Shown here: positions 1-6,656 of the stretch, in pieces
How positions within the stretch are numbered: the first letter of the stretch is position 1
Layout of the letters: each line of letters begins with the position of its first letter
DNA from: an uncultured Candidatus Melainabacteria bacterium
GTDB lineage: Bacteria; Cyanobacteriota; Vampirovibrionia; Gastranaerophilales; Gastranaerophilaceae
DNA length: 15,208 bases
Direction: 5' to 3'
NCBI GenBank assembly: GCA_937898445.1
Contig: CALEJY010000165.1
Coordinates: 1-15,208, forward strand
Translations under genes and position numbers: made by a program
The notes under the pieces: generated by a model
What the model saw: only the letters and a program-made list of their open reading frames with translations
The model's database searches: none
Told to the model about the DNA's origin: nothing

Positions 1-1
1 C

Positions 2-1081
2 AAAAACGGTACTACTTGGACTGCTCAGTTATACAAAACAAGTAAAGATGAAAAAGGTAACGAAACTTGGGTATTAGATGATACTCAATATCAGGTAACT
101 AAAAATACTGATGGAACATTATCATTTACAAACGGTTTAACCGGAGATGATGAAATCACATATACAGGCATACCTGAACCTGTAAAAAAAGATTTATTAA
201 GTCTTGATTATACAATGCCTGATAACTATCAATTTAAAGAAAGTACTCAACTAGATATTGATGATTTGAAATATATCGGACAGCACGTCATTGATTCTTT
301 ATCTAACACATTAGACTATACTTTTAACATTGAAAGAGATGAATACAAAAAAGCTTGGAAAATAAATGATAAAGGCGATATAGAATATACAAAAGATGCA
401 AATGGAAATCCAGTTGATATCCCAGAATATACTGCATACAAAGATGCAGCTGCTAATTTGTATAAAACCATCTTTGGAAGTGAAATGCCTTCTGGTTTTA
501 ATGAAAACCAATGGTCATCTCTTGCAGATATTGATGCTATTAAAAACTTAAATCAAAACTTCACAGATGATAAAGCTAAACAATTTGAAAAAATCAAACA
601 AGTCGAAATTCTTGATGCAATCATGAATACTTATGGTGAACCAAATTATGATTGGATTGATAAAAACGACAAAAATGGTAACGGTTCAGCAAAAGCTCAA
701 TGGTACACAAACTTGTTTAACAAAATGAAATCATCAGGCTACAAAGCTTTACAAGATGGTTTGGCATCTAGCGCTGAATGGATGCAATTCGCTTTTGAAA
801 GCGGTTTGGTTTGTCTAGAACAAGTTGATACAGATAACAACTGGAACACTACAACTTATACAAATTGTAGTGATATCACAGAACAAACCGACAACACTGC
901 TATTACAAAGGCAGAAGCTGAATACAACGCAGCAATGGCTAAAATCGAAAACAAAGATAAAAGATATGATCTTGAATTGAAAAACATTGATACAGAACAC
1001 AATTCACTTCAAACAGAATACGATTCAATTAAAACTGCAATCGACAAAAATATTGAAAGAACATTCAAAATTTATTCTTAA
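2..1081 (+). CDS. Hypothetical protein, 3' part only, C-terminal coiled coil
   Basis: The reading frame is open from base 2 and runs off the left edge, so this is the last 359 residues of a longer protein. The first in-frame ATG in view (215) has no ribosome binding site and lies in continuous coding sequence, so I do not take it as the start. The visible part is acidic, Asn/Lys/Asp-rich and lacks membrane segments. Its first third looks beta-rich (alternating T/Y/V). The last 60 or so residues (from ITKAEAEYNAAM to the end) form a charged heptad-like helix ending in IERTFKIYS. That suggests a secreted or surface protein with a C-terminal coiled coil, but I do not recognise the family and assign no function. 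The stop at 1079-1081 is followed 47 nt later by an intrinsic terminator, so this is the last gene of its transcript. Confidence 0.85.
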   Translation, partial: KNGTTWTAQLYKTSKDEKGNETWVLDDTQYQVTKNTDGTLSFTNGLTGDDEITYTGIPEPVKKDLLSLDYTMPDNYQFKESTQLDIDDLKYIGQHVIDSLSNTLDYTFNIERDEYKKAWKINDKGDIEYTKDANGNPVDIPEYTAYKDAAANLYKTIFGSEMPSGFNENQWSSLADIDAIKNLNQNFTDDKAKQFEKIKQVEILDAIMNTYGEPNYDWIDKNDKNGNGSAKAQWYTNLFNKMKSSGYKALQDGLASSAEWMQFAFESGLVCLEQVDTDNNWNTTTYTNCSDITEQTDNTAITKAEAEYNAAMAKIENKDKRYDLELKNIDTEHNSLQTEYDSIKTAIDKNIERTFKIYS

Positions 1082-1127
1082 TACACTACATTTTATATTT
1101 ATATTTTTCCCCTACACATTTTTTACG

Positions 1128-1151
1128 GCAGAACATACGTTCTGCTTTTTT
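1128..1151 (+). terminator. Rho-independent terminator after the left-edge gene
   Basis: GCAGAAC pairs with GTTCTGC around the loop ATAC (perfect 7-bp stem, 1128-1134 with 1139-1145), followed by six Ts at 1146-1151. Confidence 0.85.
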
Positions 1152-1255
1152 ATTATGGTCTTTATATTGATATAAAGATTATGTAAGGAAATCAATGTTT
1201 AACTATTTTTTAGTTTATAATCATAATATAGATAAGATAAATGGAGATAATTATA

Positions 1256-1540
1256 ATGGAAACAGTTAATGAAATTCTTTCAAAGTTAGAAAATGCAGAC
1301 AACGTTACAAAAAACAAATTAGAAAATGAATTAGTAAGCATCGGAACTTCTGCAGTACCTCAACTTGTTGATGAATTGCAAGTTGTTAGAGGCATCAAAA
1401 GAGGTGTTGTTGCAATGACTTTGATTAGATTAGGCAATGCTTCTGTTAAATATTTAAAAGAAGCTGCTAAAGATAATAAAGATTTTGAATGGGTTGCTGA
1501 ATACTTAATCAGAGAAATTGAATGCTCAGTAGCTGCTTAG
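1256..1540 (+). CDS. Small HEAT-like repeat protein, 94 aa
   Basis: I chose ATG 1256 over the in-frame ATG at 1241 because GGAG (1243-1246) sits 9 nt upstream of 1256. With the 1241 start that GGAG would lie inside the coding sequence. The product (METVNEILSK...) is all-helical. Residues about 28-90 look like one and a half to two HEAT-like helical hairpins: GTSAVPQLVDEL, then IKRGVVAMTLIRLG, then NASVKYLKEAA and FEWVAEYLIREIE. HEAT-type repeats are protein-binding scaffolds, also known from phycobilin lyases in cyanobacteria, but nothing here indicates a partner. There is no signal peptide or membrane segment, so it is probably cytosolic. It sits alone between two terminators and is therefore probably monocistronic. 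AT-rich -10-like sequence (TATAAT, 1216-1221) lies upstream, without a clear -35. Existence is well supported; the fold is inference. Confidence 0.85.
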   Translation: METVNEILSKLENADNVTKNKLENELVSIGTSAVPQLVDELQVVRGIKRGVVAMTLIRLGNASVKYLKEAAKDNKDFEWVAEYLIREIECSVAA

Positions 1541-1564
1541 TTTCTTAAGCTAAAAAAATGTATT

Positions 1565-1598
1565 AAAAAAGGCATGTTGAAATAAACATGTCTTTTTT
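1565..1598 (+). terminator. Rho-independent terminator after the HEAT-like gene
   Basis: The left arm is six As plus GGCATGTT (1565-1578) and the right arm is AACATGTC plus six Ts (1585-1598). They form a 14-bp stem with one G-T pair and a 6-nt loop, GAAATA. The A and T tracts belong to the stem, so it could also act from the minus strand. Confidence 0.88.
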
Positions 1599-1624
1599 AT
1601 TGTCAAAATATAAAAATATATTTA

Positions 1625-1633
1625 TGATATACT
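1625..1633 (+). promoter_or_regulatory. Extended -10 promoter of the membrane protein gene
   Basis: TGATATACT (1625-1633) is an extended -10 (TGn plus TATACT). It ends 6 nt before ATG 1640, so transcription would begin at or next to the start codon. No good -35 lies at 16-18 bp, which is compatible with an extended -10. Confidence 0.55.
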
Positions 1634-1639
1634 TGTCTT

Positions 1640-3148
1640 ATGGGGAGAAAAGCTTTATTATTCTATATAACACTATTTTTGTTAATTCTTGCCTTTTCAA
1701 CAACGGCAACACATTTTGATTTTGATTTGTGGGCTAGATTAATCGCCGGCATGGGAGTTGTTGATGGCGAGCATGTATTAACATCCGATTTTTTATCTTA
1801 CACACCTGTTCACACTTGGTTTGACCATGAATGGGGAAGTGGAGTTATATTTTATGCTGTATTAAAATTATTTGGACAATATAGCTTAATAATTTTGCAA
1901 GCTCTTATGTTGTTTGGGATATTTTTTGTTGCATCAAGAATTGTAAAAAACAGAACCAATATTTCTCCATACAACATTTTGTTCTATTTCTTTACTCTAA
2001 TGGCAGTGATGAGTAACCTTAACGAACCAATCAGATGCCACATGTTCAGCTTTTTATTCTTTACAATATTCATTTATTTATTGGAAAAAGTCCGAAAAGG
2101 TAACAATAAACTTCTATTCATCATTCCGCCATTAATAATCCTTTGGAACAACATTCATGGCGGTGTCGTTGCCGGATTAGGGTTGCTCGGAATGTACGCA
2201 GTCGGAGAGTTTTTGAATAAAAAAACTTACTCAAAATACCTTATAACTCTTGCGATTTCCTTGCCGCTACTTTTGATTAACCCGTGGGGATATCAGTATA
2301 TAAAATTCCTATTAATGGCAAATACAATGAAAAGACCTTATATCGTTGAATGGTGGGGATTATTTTCAAAATTCTATCTATTCAAACAACTAAAATTCAA
2401 ACTTTTCATGCTCGTTTTAACGATTGCCGAAAGTATTTATGTATTCAAAGGAATTAAGTCAGATAACATTAAAAATTGGTACAACAAAGCCGACAAAGTC
2501 AAGTATATCGTAATTTTATCAACTATGTATTTGGCAATAAGTCATGTAAAACTTCTTCCGTTTTTCGCAATTTCTGCAATGTGCTTTATGTACGAAGATT
2601 TTTATAAATTAATCGAAAATATTAAATTGCCGCATTGGAAAGATAGAATGATTTATATCATGCTTCTTTTCATTTCAATTTTTACTTTGTCATCAAAAGA
2701 CTTTTCAGTACCGGTCGGAATGGATACTTATCCGGTCAAAGAAGTTGAATTTATCAAGGCAAATCACATTGAAGGCAATATTTTAACGAATTTCGGCTAC
2801 GGAAGTTATGTTTCTTACAAACTCTATCCGCAAAACAAAATATTTATGGATGGAAGGTATGAAGAAGTCTATTATGACTATATGGTACCGATGTTAAAAG
2901 AATTTTTGTTAGCATATCCGCATTGGAAACAAGTTTTTGAATATTTTCCGCCAGATGTCATGATTATTGAAAATTCATATCCTGTTTATAATGTTTTAAA
3001 ACAAGAAGGGGAGTGGATTGCAGTATATGAAGGAAAATATTTCGGGGTATTTTTACCTAAAAAAGTTGCAAATAAAAAGTTTGTACAACCTACTAACGAC
3101 ATCAACTACTACAAAAATACTCTATTTACTACAGGAATAAAATTTTAA
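1640..3148 (+). CDS. Polytopic membrane protein, GT-C/PMT-like fold
   Basis: The 502-aa protein starts with a hydrophobic helix (residues 6-24). About ten more hydrophobic stretches follow up to residue 350, then a soluble C-terminal domain (about 360-485). Just after the first helix is an acidic loop, DFDLW (27-31), then W60-F-D-H-E-W65. A D-x-D or D-x-E pair in the first extracytoplasmic loop is the hallmark of GT-C lipid-sugar-dependent glycosyltransferases such as the PMT/ArnT group. The tail contains NFGYGSY (384-390) and IFMDGRYEEVY (401-411), which I associate with uncharacterised bacterial membrane proteins of this type. A role in adding sugars to cell-surface molecules from the outer face of the cytoplasmic membrane is inference; donor and acceptor cannot be read. 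There is no Shine-Dalgarno before ATG 1640, and a -10 box is 6 nt upstream, so the mRNA is probably leaderless. The patatin gene follows after 18 bp. Confidence 0.85.
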   Translation: MGRKALLFYITLFLLILAFSTTATHFDFDLWARLIAGMGVVDGEHVLTSDFLSYTPVHTWFDHEWGSGVIFYAVLKLFGQYSLIILQALMLFGIFFVASRIVKNRTNISPYNILFYFFTLMAVMSNLNEPIRCHMFSFLFFTIFIYLLEKVRKGNNKLLFIIPPLIILWNNIHGGVVAGLGLLGMYAVGEFLNKKTYSKYLITLAISLPLLLINPWGYQYIKFLLMANTMKRPYIVEWWGLFSKFYLFKQLKFKLFMLVLTIAESIYVFKGIKSDNIKNWYNKADKVKYIVILSTMYLAISHVKLLPFFAISAMCFMYEDFYKLIENIKLPHWKDRMIYIMLLFISIFTLSSKDFSVPVGMDTYPVKEVEFIKANHIEGNILTNFGYGSYVSYKLYPQNKIFMDGRYEEVYYDYMVPMLKEFLLAYPHWKQVFEYFPPDVMIIENSYPVYNVLKQEGEWIAVYEGKYFGVFLPKKVANKKFVQPTNDINYYKNTLFTTGIKF

Positions 3149-3154
3149 ATATCG

Positions 3155-3160
3155 TATAAT
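3155..3160 (+). promoter_or_regulatory. -10 box of the patatin-like gene
   Basis: A perfect TATAAT ends exactly 6 nt before ATG 3167, the same spacing as upstream of 1640. No -35 consensus is evident at 16-18 bp and there is no Shine-Dalgarno, so a leaderless transcript is likely if the box is used. Confidence 0.5.
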
Positions 3161-3166
3161 AAATTT

Positions 3167-4369
3167 ATGAATAATAGTTTTAAATACACATGTTTATTTG
3201 GAGGCGGCGCAATTAGGGGAGTTTCCTACATCGGAGCCGTAAAAGCTTTAGAAGAACTCGGAGTAATTCCTGACAGATTAGCAGGATCTTCTGTCGGTTC
3301 AATCTTTGCAGCCCTACTAGCGGTTGGCTACAATGCTGAAGAATTAAAAGACATTTTTATCAAGGTTAATTTTGAATTATTCAAAGACATCTCAATCGGT
3401 TTAGGACCATTGTTTGCAATCAGCAAAGGAGAAGTTTTTTTAGAATGGGTTAGAGAATTAATCGAAAAGAAATATTATGGCGAAAACTACAAAAAAGGCT
3501 CAAATCCTGCCGTAACTTTCAAAGACATTGAAAAAAATCTTGTTGTTATAACAACTAATTTATCTAACTTTGAATGCAAAGAGTTTTCCAAATTTGATAC
3601 ACCGGATTATGAAATTGCATCTGCCGTAAGAATTTCATGTTGTATGCCGGGATTGATGAAACCTATTGAATACAACAAAACTCTACTTGTTGACGGCGAT
3701 TTACAAAAAAGTTGGCCTATGTGGAAATTATCAAAGCATCTTTTGAACGACGATGAAAGAATACTTGAATTTCGTCTTGAAGGTAATTATGAAAGTAATG
3801 ATATTTCTGGGATAAATTATGCAAATGCGGTTTATAGCTGCATGACTGCGATGTCTACATCTTTTATTACAAATATATACGGAAACAAAGATAAATTCGA
3901 CTATATTGTCCTAAATACCGGAGATATTGTGGTTGTAGATTTCAATATAAACGAAGCTAAAAGAAACGATTTGATTAATTCCGGCTACAATCAAACACTA
4001 TCTTATTTTAAAGAATTTTTACCTGAAAAGAAATCTAAAATAAGACACAATTATTCGACAATTCAAACACATATTGCAAAAATTCAAAAATATATTAAAT
4101 CAAATAATATTCAAAAAGCAAAAAACCAAATAGGTGAATTGTTTATGGATTTGCCGGAATTGTCTGAAATAATTGATTTGACAGATTATAATGAGATTAA
4201 AAATTTTAGAGATTTGTTCTTAAAAAACATAAAACACCCTGCATTGTTTGGAAAAGTAACACTTTCTAATTTTAAACTTATTGACACAGAATTGAAAAAA
4301 ATAAGTGAAAAAATCTCTGAAAAACTAGATGAATTGGACAGTTACTTAAAAACATATCAAAAGAAATAA
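3167..4369 (+). CDS. Patatin-like phospholipase/acyl hydrolase
   Basis: The 400-aa protein has all the patatin signatures: oxyanion-hole loop GGGAIRG (12-18), nucleophile elbow GSSVG (40-44) with Ser42, and the dyad aspartate in VDGD (Asp176; most relatives have DGG). Patatin-like enzymes use a Ser-Asp dyad to cleave acyl chains from glycerophospholipids or similar lipids. Bacterial members act in lipid turnover or as secreted toxins. No signal peptide or membrane helix is visible, so it is probably cytosolic or peripheral. The catalytic domain spans about residues 5-250. The C-terminal 130 residues are helical and Lys/Glu/Ile-rich, ending in a coiled-coil-like stretch (about 360-398), and may mediate membrane or protein contact. 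It lies 18 bp after the membrane protein gene but has its own TATAAT, so it may be read both from that promoter and as an independent leaderless message. The substrate is unknown. Confidence 0.9.
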   Translation: MNNSFKYTCLFGGGAIRGVSYIGAVKALEELGVIPDRLAGSSVGSIFAALLAVGYNAEELKDIFIKVNFELFKDISIGLGPLFAISKGEVFLEWVRELIEKKYYGENYKKGSNPAVTFKDIEKNLVVITTNLSNFECKEFSKFDTPDYEIASAVRISCCMPGLMKPIEYNKTLLVDGDLQKSWPMWKLSKHLLNDDERILEFRLEGNYESNDISGINYANAVYSCMTAMSTSFITNIYGNKDKFDYIVLNTGDIVVVDFNINEAKRNDLINSGYNQTLSYFKEFLPEKKSKIRHNYSTIQTHIAKIQKYIKSNNIQKAKNQIGELFMDLPELSEIIDLTDYNEIKNFRDLFLKNIKHPALFGKVTLSNFKLIDTELKKISEKISEKLDELDSYLKTYQKK

Positions 4370-4374
4370 ATTTC

Positions 4375-4403
4375 TTGACATTTATAATAGTTTAAGTTAA
4401 TAT
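4375..4403 (+). promoter_or_regulatory. Sigma-70 promoter of tRNA-Leu
   Basis: A perfect TTGACA (4375-4380), a 17-bp spacer and TAATAT (4398-4403) predict initiation near 4410, about 48 nt before the tRNA. It is the best -35/-10 pair in the window and starts 5 nt after the patatin stop codon. Confidence 0.85.
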
Positions 4404-4425
4404 AGTTATGCGGAATGAGGCGTAT

Positions 4426-4442
4426 TAAGCGAGTTTCGCTTA
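4426..4442 (+). other. Hairpin in the 5' leader of the tRNA precursor
   Basis: TAAGCGA (4426-4432) pairs perfectly with TCGCTTA (4436-4442) around a 3-nt loop, GTT. It lies between the predicted start site and the mature tRNA, followed by an A-rich stretch. It lacks a T-tract and so is not a terminator. It may shape RNase P or exonuclease processing of the precursor. Confidence 0.5.
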
Positions 4443-4457
4443 TTGTAAAAAAAAGAA

Positions 4458-4543
4458 GCCCTGGTGGCGGAATCGGTAGACGCGTCGGACTTAAAATCCG
4501 GTTGGAGTTAAATCCAGTGCCAGTTCAAGTCTGGCCCAGGGCA
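4458..4543 (+). tRNA. tRNA-Leu (anticodon UAA)
   Basis: This is an 86-nt class II tRNA. The acceptor arm GCCCTGG (4458-4464) pairs with CCAGGGC (4536-4542), with discriminator A4543. The D arm contains the GGTAGA loop. The anticodon stem TCGGA/TCCGG encloses the loop CTTAAAA, giving anticodon TAA. The long variable arm TGGA/TCCA and the T arm GCCAG-TTCAAGT-CTGGC follow. Class II shape, A73 and the UAA anticodon identify leucine (UUA codons, very common in this AT-rich genome). The 3' CCA is not encoded and must be added by nucleotidyltransferase. It is a single-gene unit with its own promoter and terminator. Confidence 0.97.
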
Positions 4544-4550
4544 ATTATAA

Positions 4551-4573
4551 AGAGCTCGAAAGAGTTCTTTTTT
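4551..4573 (+). terminator. Rho-independent terminator of tRNA-Leu
   Basis: AGAGCTC (4551-4557) pairs with GAGTTCT (4562-4568; one G-T pair) around a GAAA tetraloop, followed by a run of Ts to 4573. It starts 8 nt after the tRNA. Confidence 0.85.
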
Positions 4574-4630
4574 AATGCAAATTATTTCATTCTACTATTT
4601 TATTAAGATATATTAACAATAGTTAAAATA

Positions 4631-4678
4631 TTAGCAATTATCTATTAATTATATACTTTATATATATAAGAGTATAAA
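4631..4678 (+). promoter_or_regulatory. Shared upstream element, copy 1 (EF-hand gene)
   Basis: The 29-bp core (4650-4678) starts TATATACTTT, contains the perfect 12-bp palindrome TTATATATATAA, and ends GAGTATAAA. The outer arms TATACT and AGTATA are also inverted repeats. TTAGCAAT (4631-4638) lies exactly 11 bp upstream. The core is identical to that at 12655-12683, with one substitution from that at 13790-13818. It ends 13 nt before ATG 4692. TATACT may be the -10, with the palindrome as operator or leader, but which part binds sigma factor is not clear. Confidence 0.75.
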
Positions 4679-4691
4679 TGAGAGAAGTATT

Positions 4692-5663
4692 ATGACTATT
4701 TGGCAATCTATTAGTACAAATTTTAAAAACGGAAATATTGCAAAATATACCCAAAAATTAGGACAATCCTTCCTACAAGCCGGTATGACAAGCGCAATGT
4801 TCGATCTAATGAATAAAAAAAGTTGTGGTTGTCAAGGAAGCATTTTCACTAGTGGCTGCTACAATGCTTTTGGGATGTATAGTGGCGGCATATTAGGCTG
4901 TCAAGGCAATAACTGGTTTAATCCGGCAAATCCTTATGTAAATCCAATGATGATTGGAATGCCAAATTACCAAAACCAAATGAATGCCATGAATGTTCAA
5001 TATGGTAATCAATTAGCATGGAATTGGGGCTTTGCACAAGGTATGAAAGACAGACTTGAAACCCAACAGCAACAACAATTATTACAAAACACAAAAAATG
5101 AATATGCCGGAGATATAGACAAAAATCAAAGTACAGAACTAGGTAAAGCCTTTGATAAAGCAGCATCCGCAATGACAGATAAAGAAGGAAATGCAGTTGA
5201 AGGCAAAAAATTTGAAATCCTTAAAGGCGGAGTTCAAGGAACAGAAAAAGCAGATGGCGACAAATACAGAACAGCAGTAAGTGAACTTGGCAAATCATAT
5301 CTTGCTAATATGGATAAAACATCAGGTAACGGTGATGGAAAAGTTACACTAGAAGAATTTACGAAACACCAAATGGCAGATTTAGGCGAAAATGCAACTG
5401 ATGAAAAAAAAGCTGCTGCAAAACAACAAGCACAAATTGCATTCGCTCGAATTGACCAAAATGGAGATGGCTACGCCGACTGGAAGGAATTAGCCGCAAC
5501 ATTTGCAACTTTTGACCAAGATAGTCAAGGCAAAATGGATGGTATAATAACTTCAGAAGAATATAGCAAAATTAATGCAGATATCGGCGAAAAAGACGGA
5601 ATTGAGTTTAATAAAGGTTTAAGAACAAATTATCAAACCTTATTTGGCAAAAAGACCGAATAA
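4692..5663 (+). CDS. EF-hand protein with Gly/Asn/Met/Cys-rich N-terminal region
   Basis: The 323-aa protein has no Sec signal. Residues 1-43 are amphipathic. Residues 44-118 are rich in Gly, Asn, Met, Tyr and Trp with four cysteines (45, 47, 56, 70), followed by a Gln run (125-129). The C-terminal half carries EF-hand loops. One is canonical at 255-266 (D255, N257, D259, G260, E266). One ends at E222 (N213, D215, G216) with Ser at loop position 1. A third, extended one spans 275-290 (D275, D277, G280, D283). Calcium binding is therefore likely, with function unknown. The N-terminal module resembles those of the genes at 12699 and 13835, which share its upstream element, pointing to a common export or assembly route, probably at the surface. 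The Shine-Dalgarno is weak (GAGAGAAG, 4680-4687). The 3' end overlaps convergent csaB by 24 bp, and its terminator lies inside csaB. Confidence 0.88.
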   Translation: MTIWQSISTNFKNGNIAKYTQKLGQSFLQAGMTSAMFDLMNKKSCGCQGSIFTSGCYNAFGMYSGGILGCQGNNWFNPANPYVNPMMIGMPNYQNQMNAMNVQYGNQLAWNWGFAQGMKDRLETQQQQQLLQNTKNEYAGDIDKNQSTELGKAFDKAASAMTDKEGNAVEGKKFEILKGGVQGTEKADGDKYRTAVSELGKSYLANMDKTSGNGDGKVTLEEFTKHQMADLGENATDEKKAAAKQQAQIAFARIDQNGDGYADWKELAATFATFDQDSQGKMDGIITSEEYSKINADIGEKDGIEFNKGLRTNYQTLFGKKTE

Positions 5664-6656
5664 CTCATCAAATTTTGACCAATCAAATATTTTAGAATTA
5701 GCAAATCTCAACAATTCATCTCTGTTGAGATTTTGCATTTTTTGATAAATTTCTTCCATATTTTCATGTGCATTCATTGAAATAATTGGAATACCGGCAT
5801 CAGTAGCGATTTTTTCAACCTTTACATCATAATTGATTGCACAAGTCTTAACCCCGCTTTTTAAAGCCACAAGAACCGCATGAAAACGCATTCCGATTAA
5901 ATATTCCAACTTTGAAAGCCTGTTAATAATATCATCTTCAACAATTTCTGTTTCAATTTCAGGATTAAAAGATTTTATCAAAGCCTCAAAACGCTTACAC
6001 AATTCCAAATCCTGAGTTTTTTGAAGTGAAAAAATTTCGATTTTATTATCAGAAAATTTTGTAATTATCAACAACGCTAGTTTTTGCAACAATTCAAAAT
6101 TCATTGTCTTAAATTCTCTCAACTGAACTCCAACAACGCCACTTTGAGGAGCAGATTTGATGTCCAAAGAATAAATCGGATCACAAACGAGTTCTGATTT
6201 AACGCCCAATTTTTCTAATAATTTCAAACTGTTTTCATCCCTAACTGTTACATATGAGCAGTATTTCAAAAGATTTTTTACAATATTTTGCGCTATTTTG
6301 CTATTTAATGGTCCAATTCCTTGTGCAAAAATTATAACTTTTTTGTTAAACAACAACCCTAAAGCGATTATAAACGCATAATATATAAGACTTTTCAAGC
6401 TTGTTACATCCTGCAAAAGACTTCCACCTCCAGATATAAGCACATCGCAATTTTGAATTGTTTTGATAACATCTTTTAAATTAAATCTTTTTACGGCATT
6501 CACTCCATAAGTTTTTTCAGTATATCCAACGTCGCTTGAAAAAACAGTTATATCAGCATTTTTCAAAGTTTTTAAATGATTAACAAGAACCGACAAAATC
6601 GCCTCGTCACCAAAATTTTTAAACCCGTAATAACCAGATATAGCAACCTTAACCAT
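5640..6656 (-). CDS. csaB: Polysaccharide pyruvyl transferase CsaB
   Basis: The 338-aa protein belongs to the CsaB family, which transfers a pyruvyl group from phosphoenolpyruvate onto cell-wall polysaccharide to make a ketal. In Gram-positives this modification anchors SLH-domain proteins, and cyanobacteria also carry csaB and SLH porins. Motifs: GYYGFKNFGDEAIL (8-21), SGGGSLLQD (75-83), AQGIGPL (111-117), VRDENS (138-143), DPIYSL (159-164) and the C-terminal GMRFHAVLVAL (255-265). Start: MVKVAISG at 6656, preceded by AGGGGAAACA; a longer reading from 6767 would run through the kinase gene and is rejected. The start overlaps the kinase stop by 8 bp (ATGGTTAA), indicating translational coupling. 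It is the last gene of the aldolase-kinase-csaB operon. No terminator for it was seen beyond 5640. Its 3' end overlaps the convergent EF-hand gene. No SLH protein is in the window. Confidence 0.92.
   Translation of the reverse strand: MVKVAISGYYGFKNFGDEAILSVLVNHLKTLKNADITVFSSDVGYTEKTYGVNAVKRFNLKDVIKTIQNCDVLISGGGSLLQDVTSLKSLIYYAFIIALGLLFNKKVIIFAQGIGPLNSKIAQNIVKNLLKYCSYVTVRDENSLKLLEKLGVKSELVCDPIYSLDIKSAPQSGVVGVQLREFKTMNFELLQKLALLIITKFSDNKIEIFSLQKTQDLELCKRFEALIKSFNPEIETEIVEDDIINRLSKLEYLIGMRFHAVLVALKSGVKTCAINYDVKVEKIATDAGIPIISMNAHENMEEIYQKMQNLNRDELLRFANSKIFDWSKFDELFGLFAK
5701..5743 (+). terminator. Terminator of the EF-hand gene, embedded in csaB
   Basis: GCAAATCTCAACA (5701-5713) pairs with TGTTGAGATTTTGC (5723-5736) with one bulged base and a 9-nt loop, followed by A and six Ts (5738-5743). 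The T-tract is present only in the plus direction, 37 nt after the EF-hand stop, so it should stop plus-strand transcription although the same bases encode csaB on the minus strand. Confidence 0.75.

Noticed and set aside
987..1175. A 62-codon plus-strand frame overlapping the end of the left-edge gene
   Set aside because: It runs out of the coding region through the terminator hairpin, in a different frame, without a ribosome binding site.
1198..1255. A fourth, degraded copy of the shared upstream element before the HEAT-like gene
   Set aside because: Only loose AT-rich similarity (ATAGATAAGATAAA); no palindrome, no GCAAT box at the right distance.
4415..4606. A 63-codon plus-strand open frame
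   Set aside because: It spans the tRNA-Leu gene and its terminator and has no ribosome binding site.
4678..4695. A five-codon upstream frame (ATG 4678) whose TGA overlaps the EF-hand start codon
   Set aside because: It has no ribosome binding site of its own and the other two genes with the shared element lack an equivalent, so it is probably chance.
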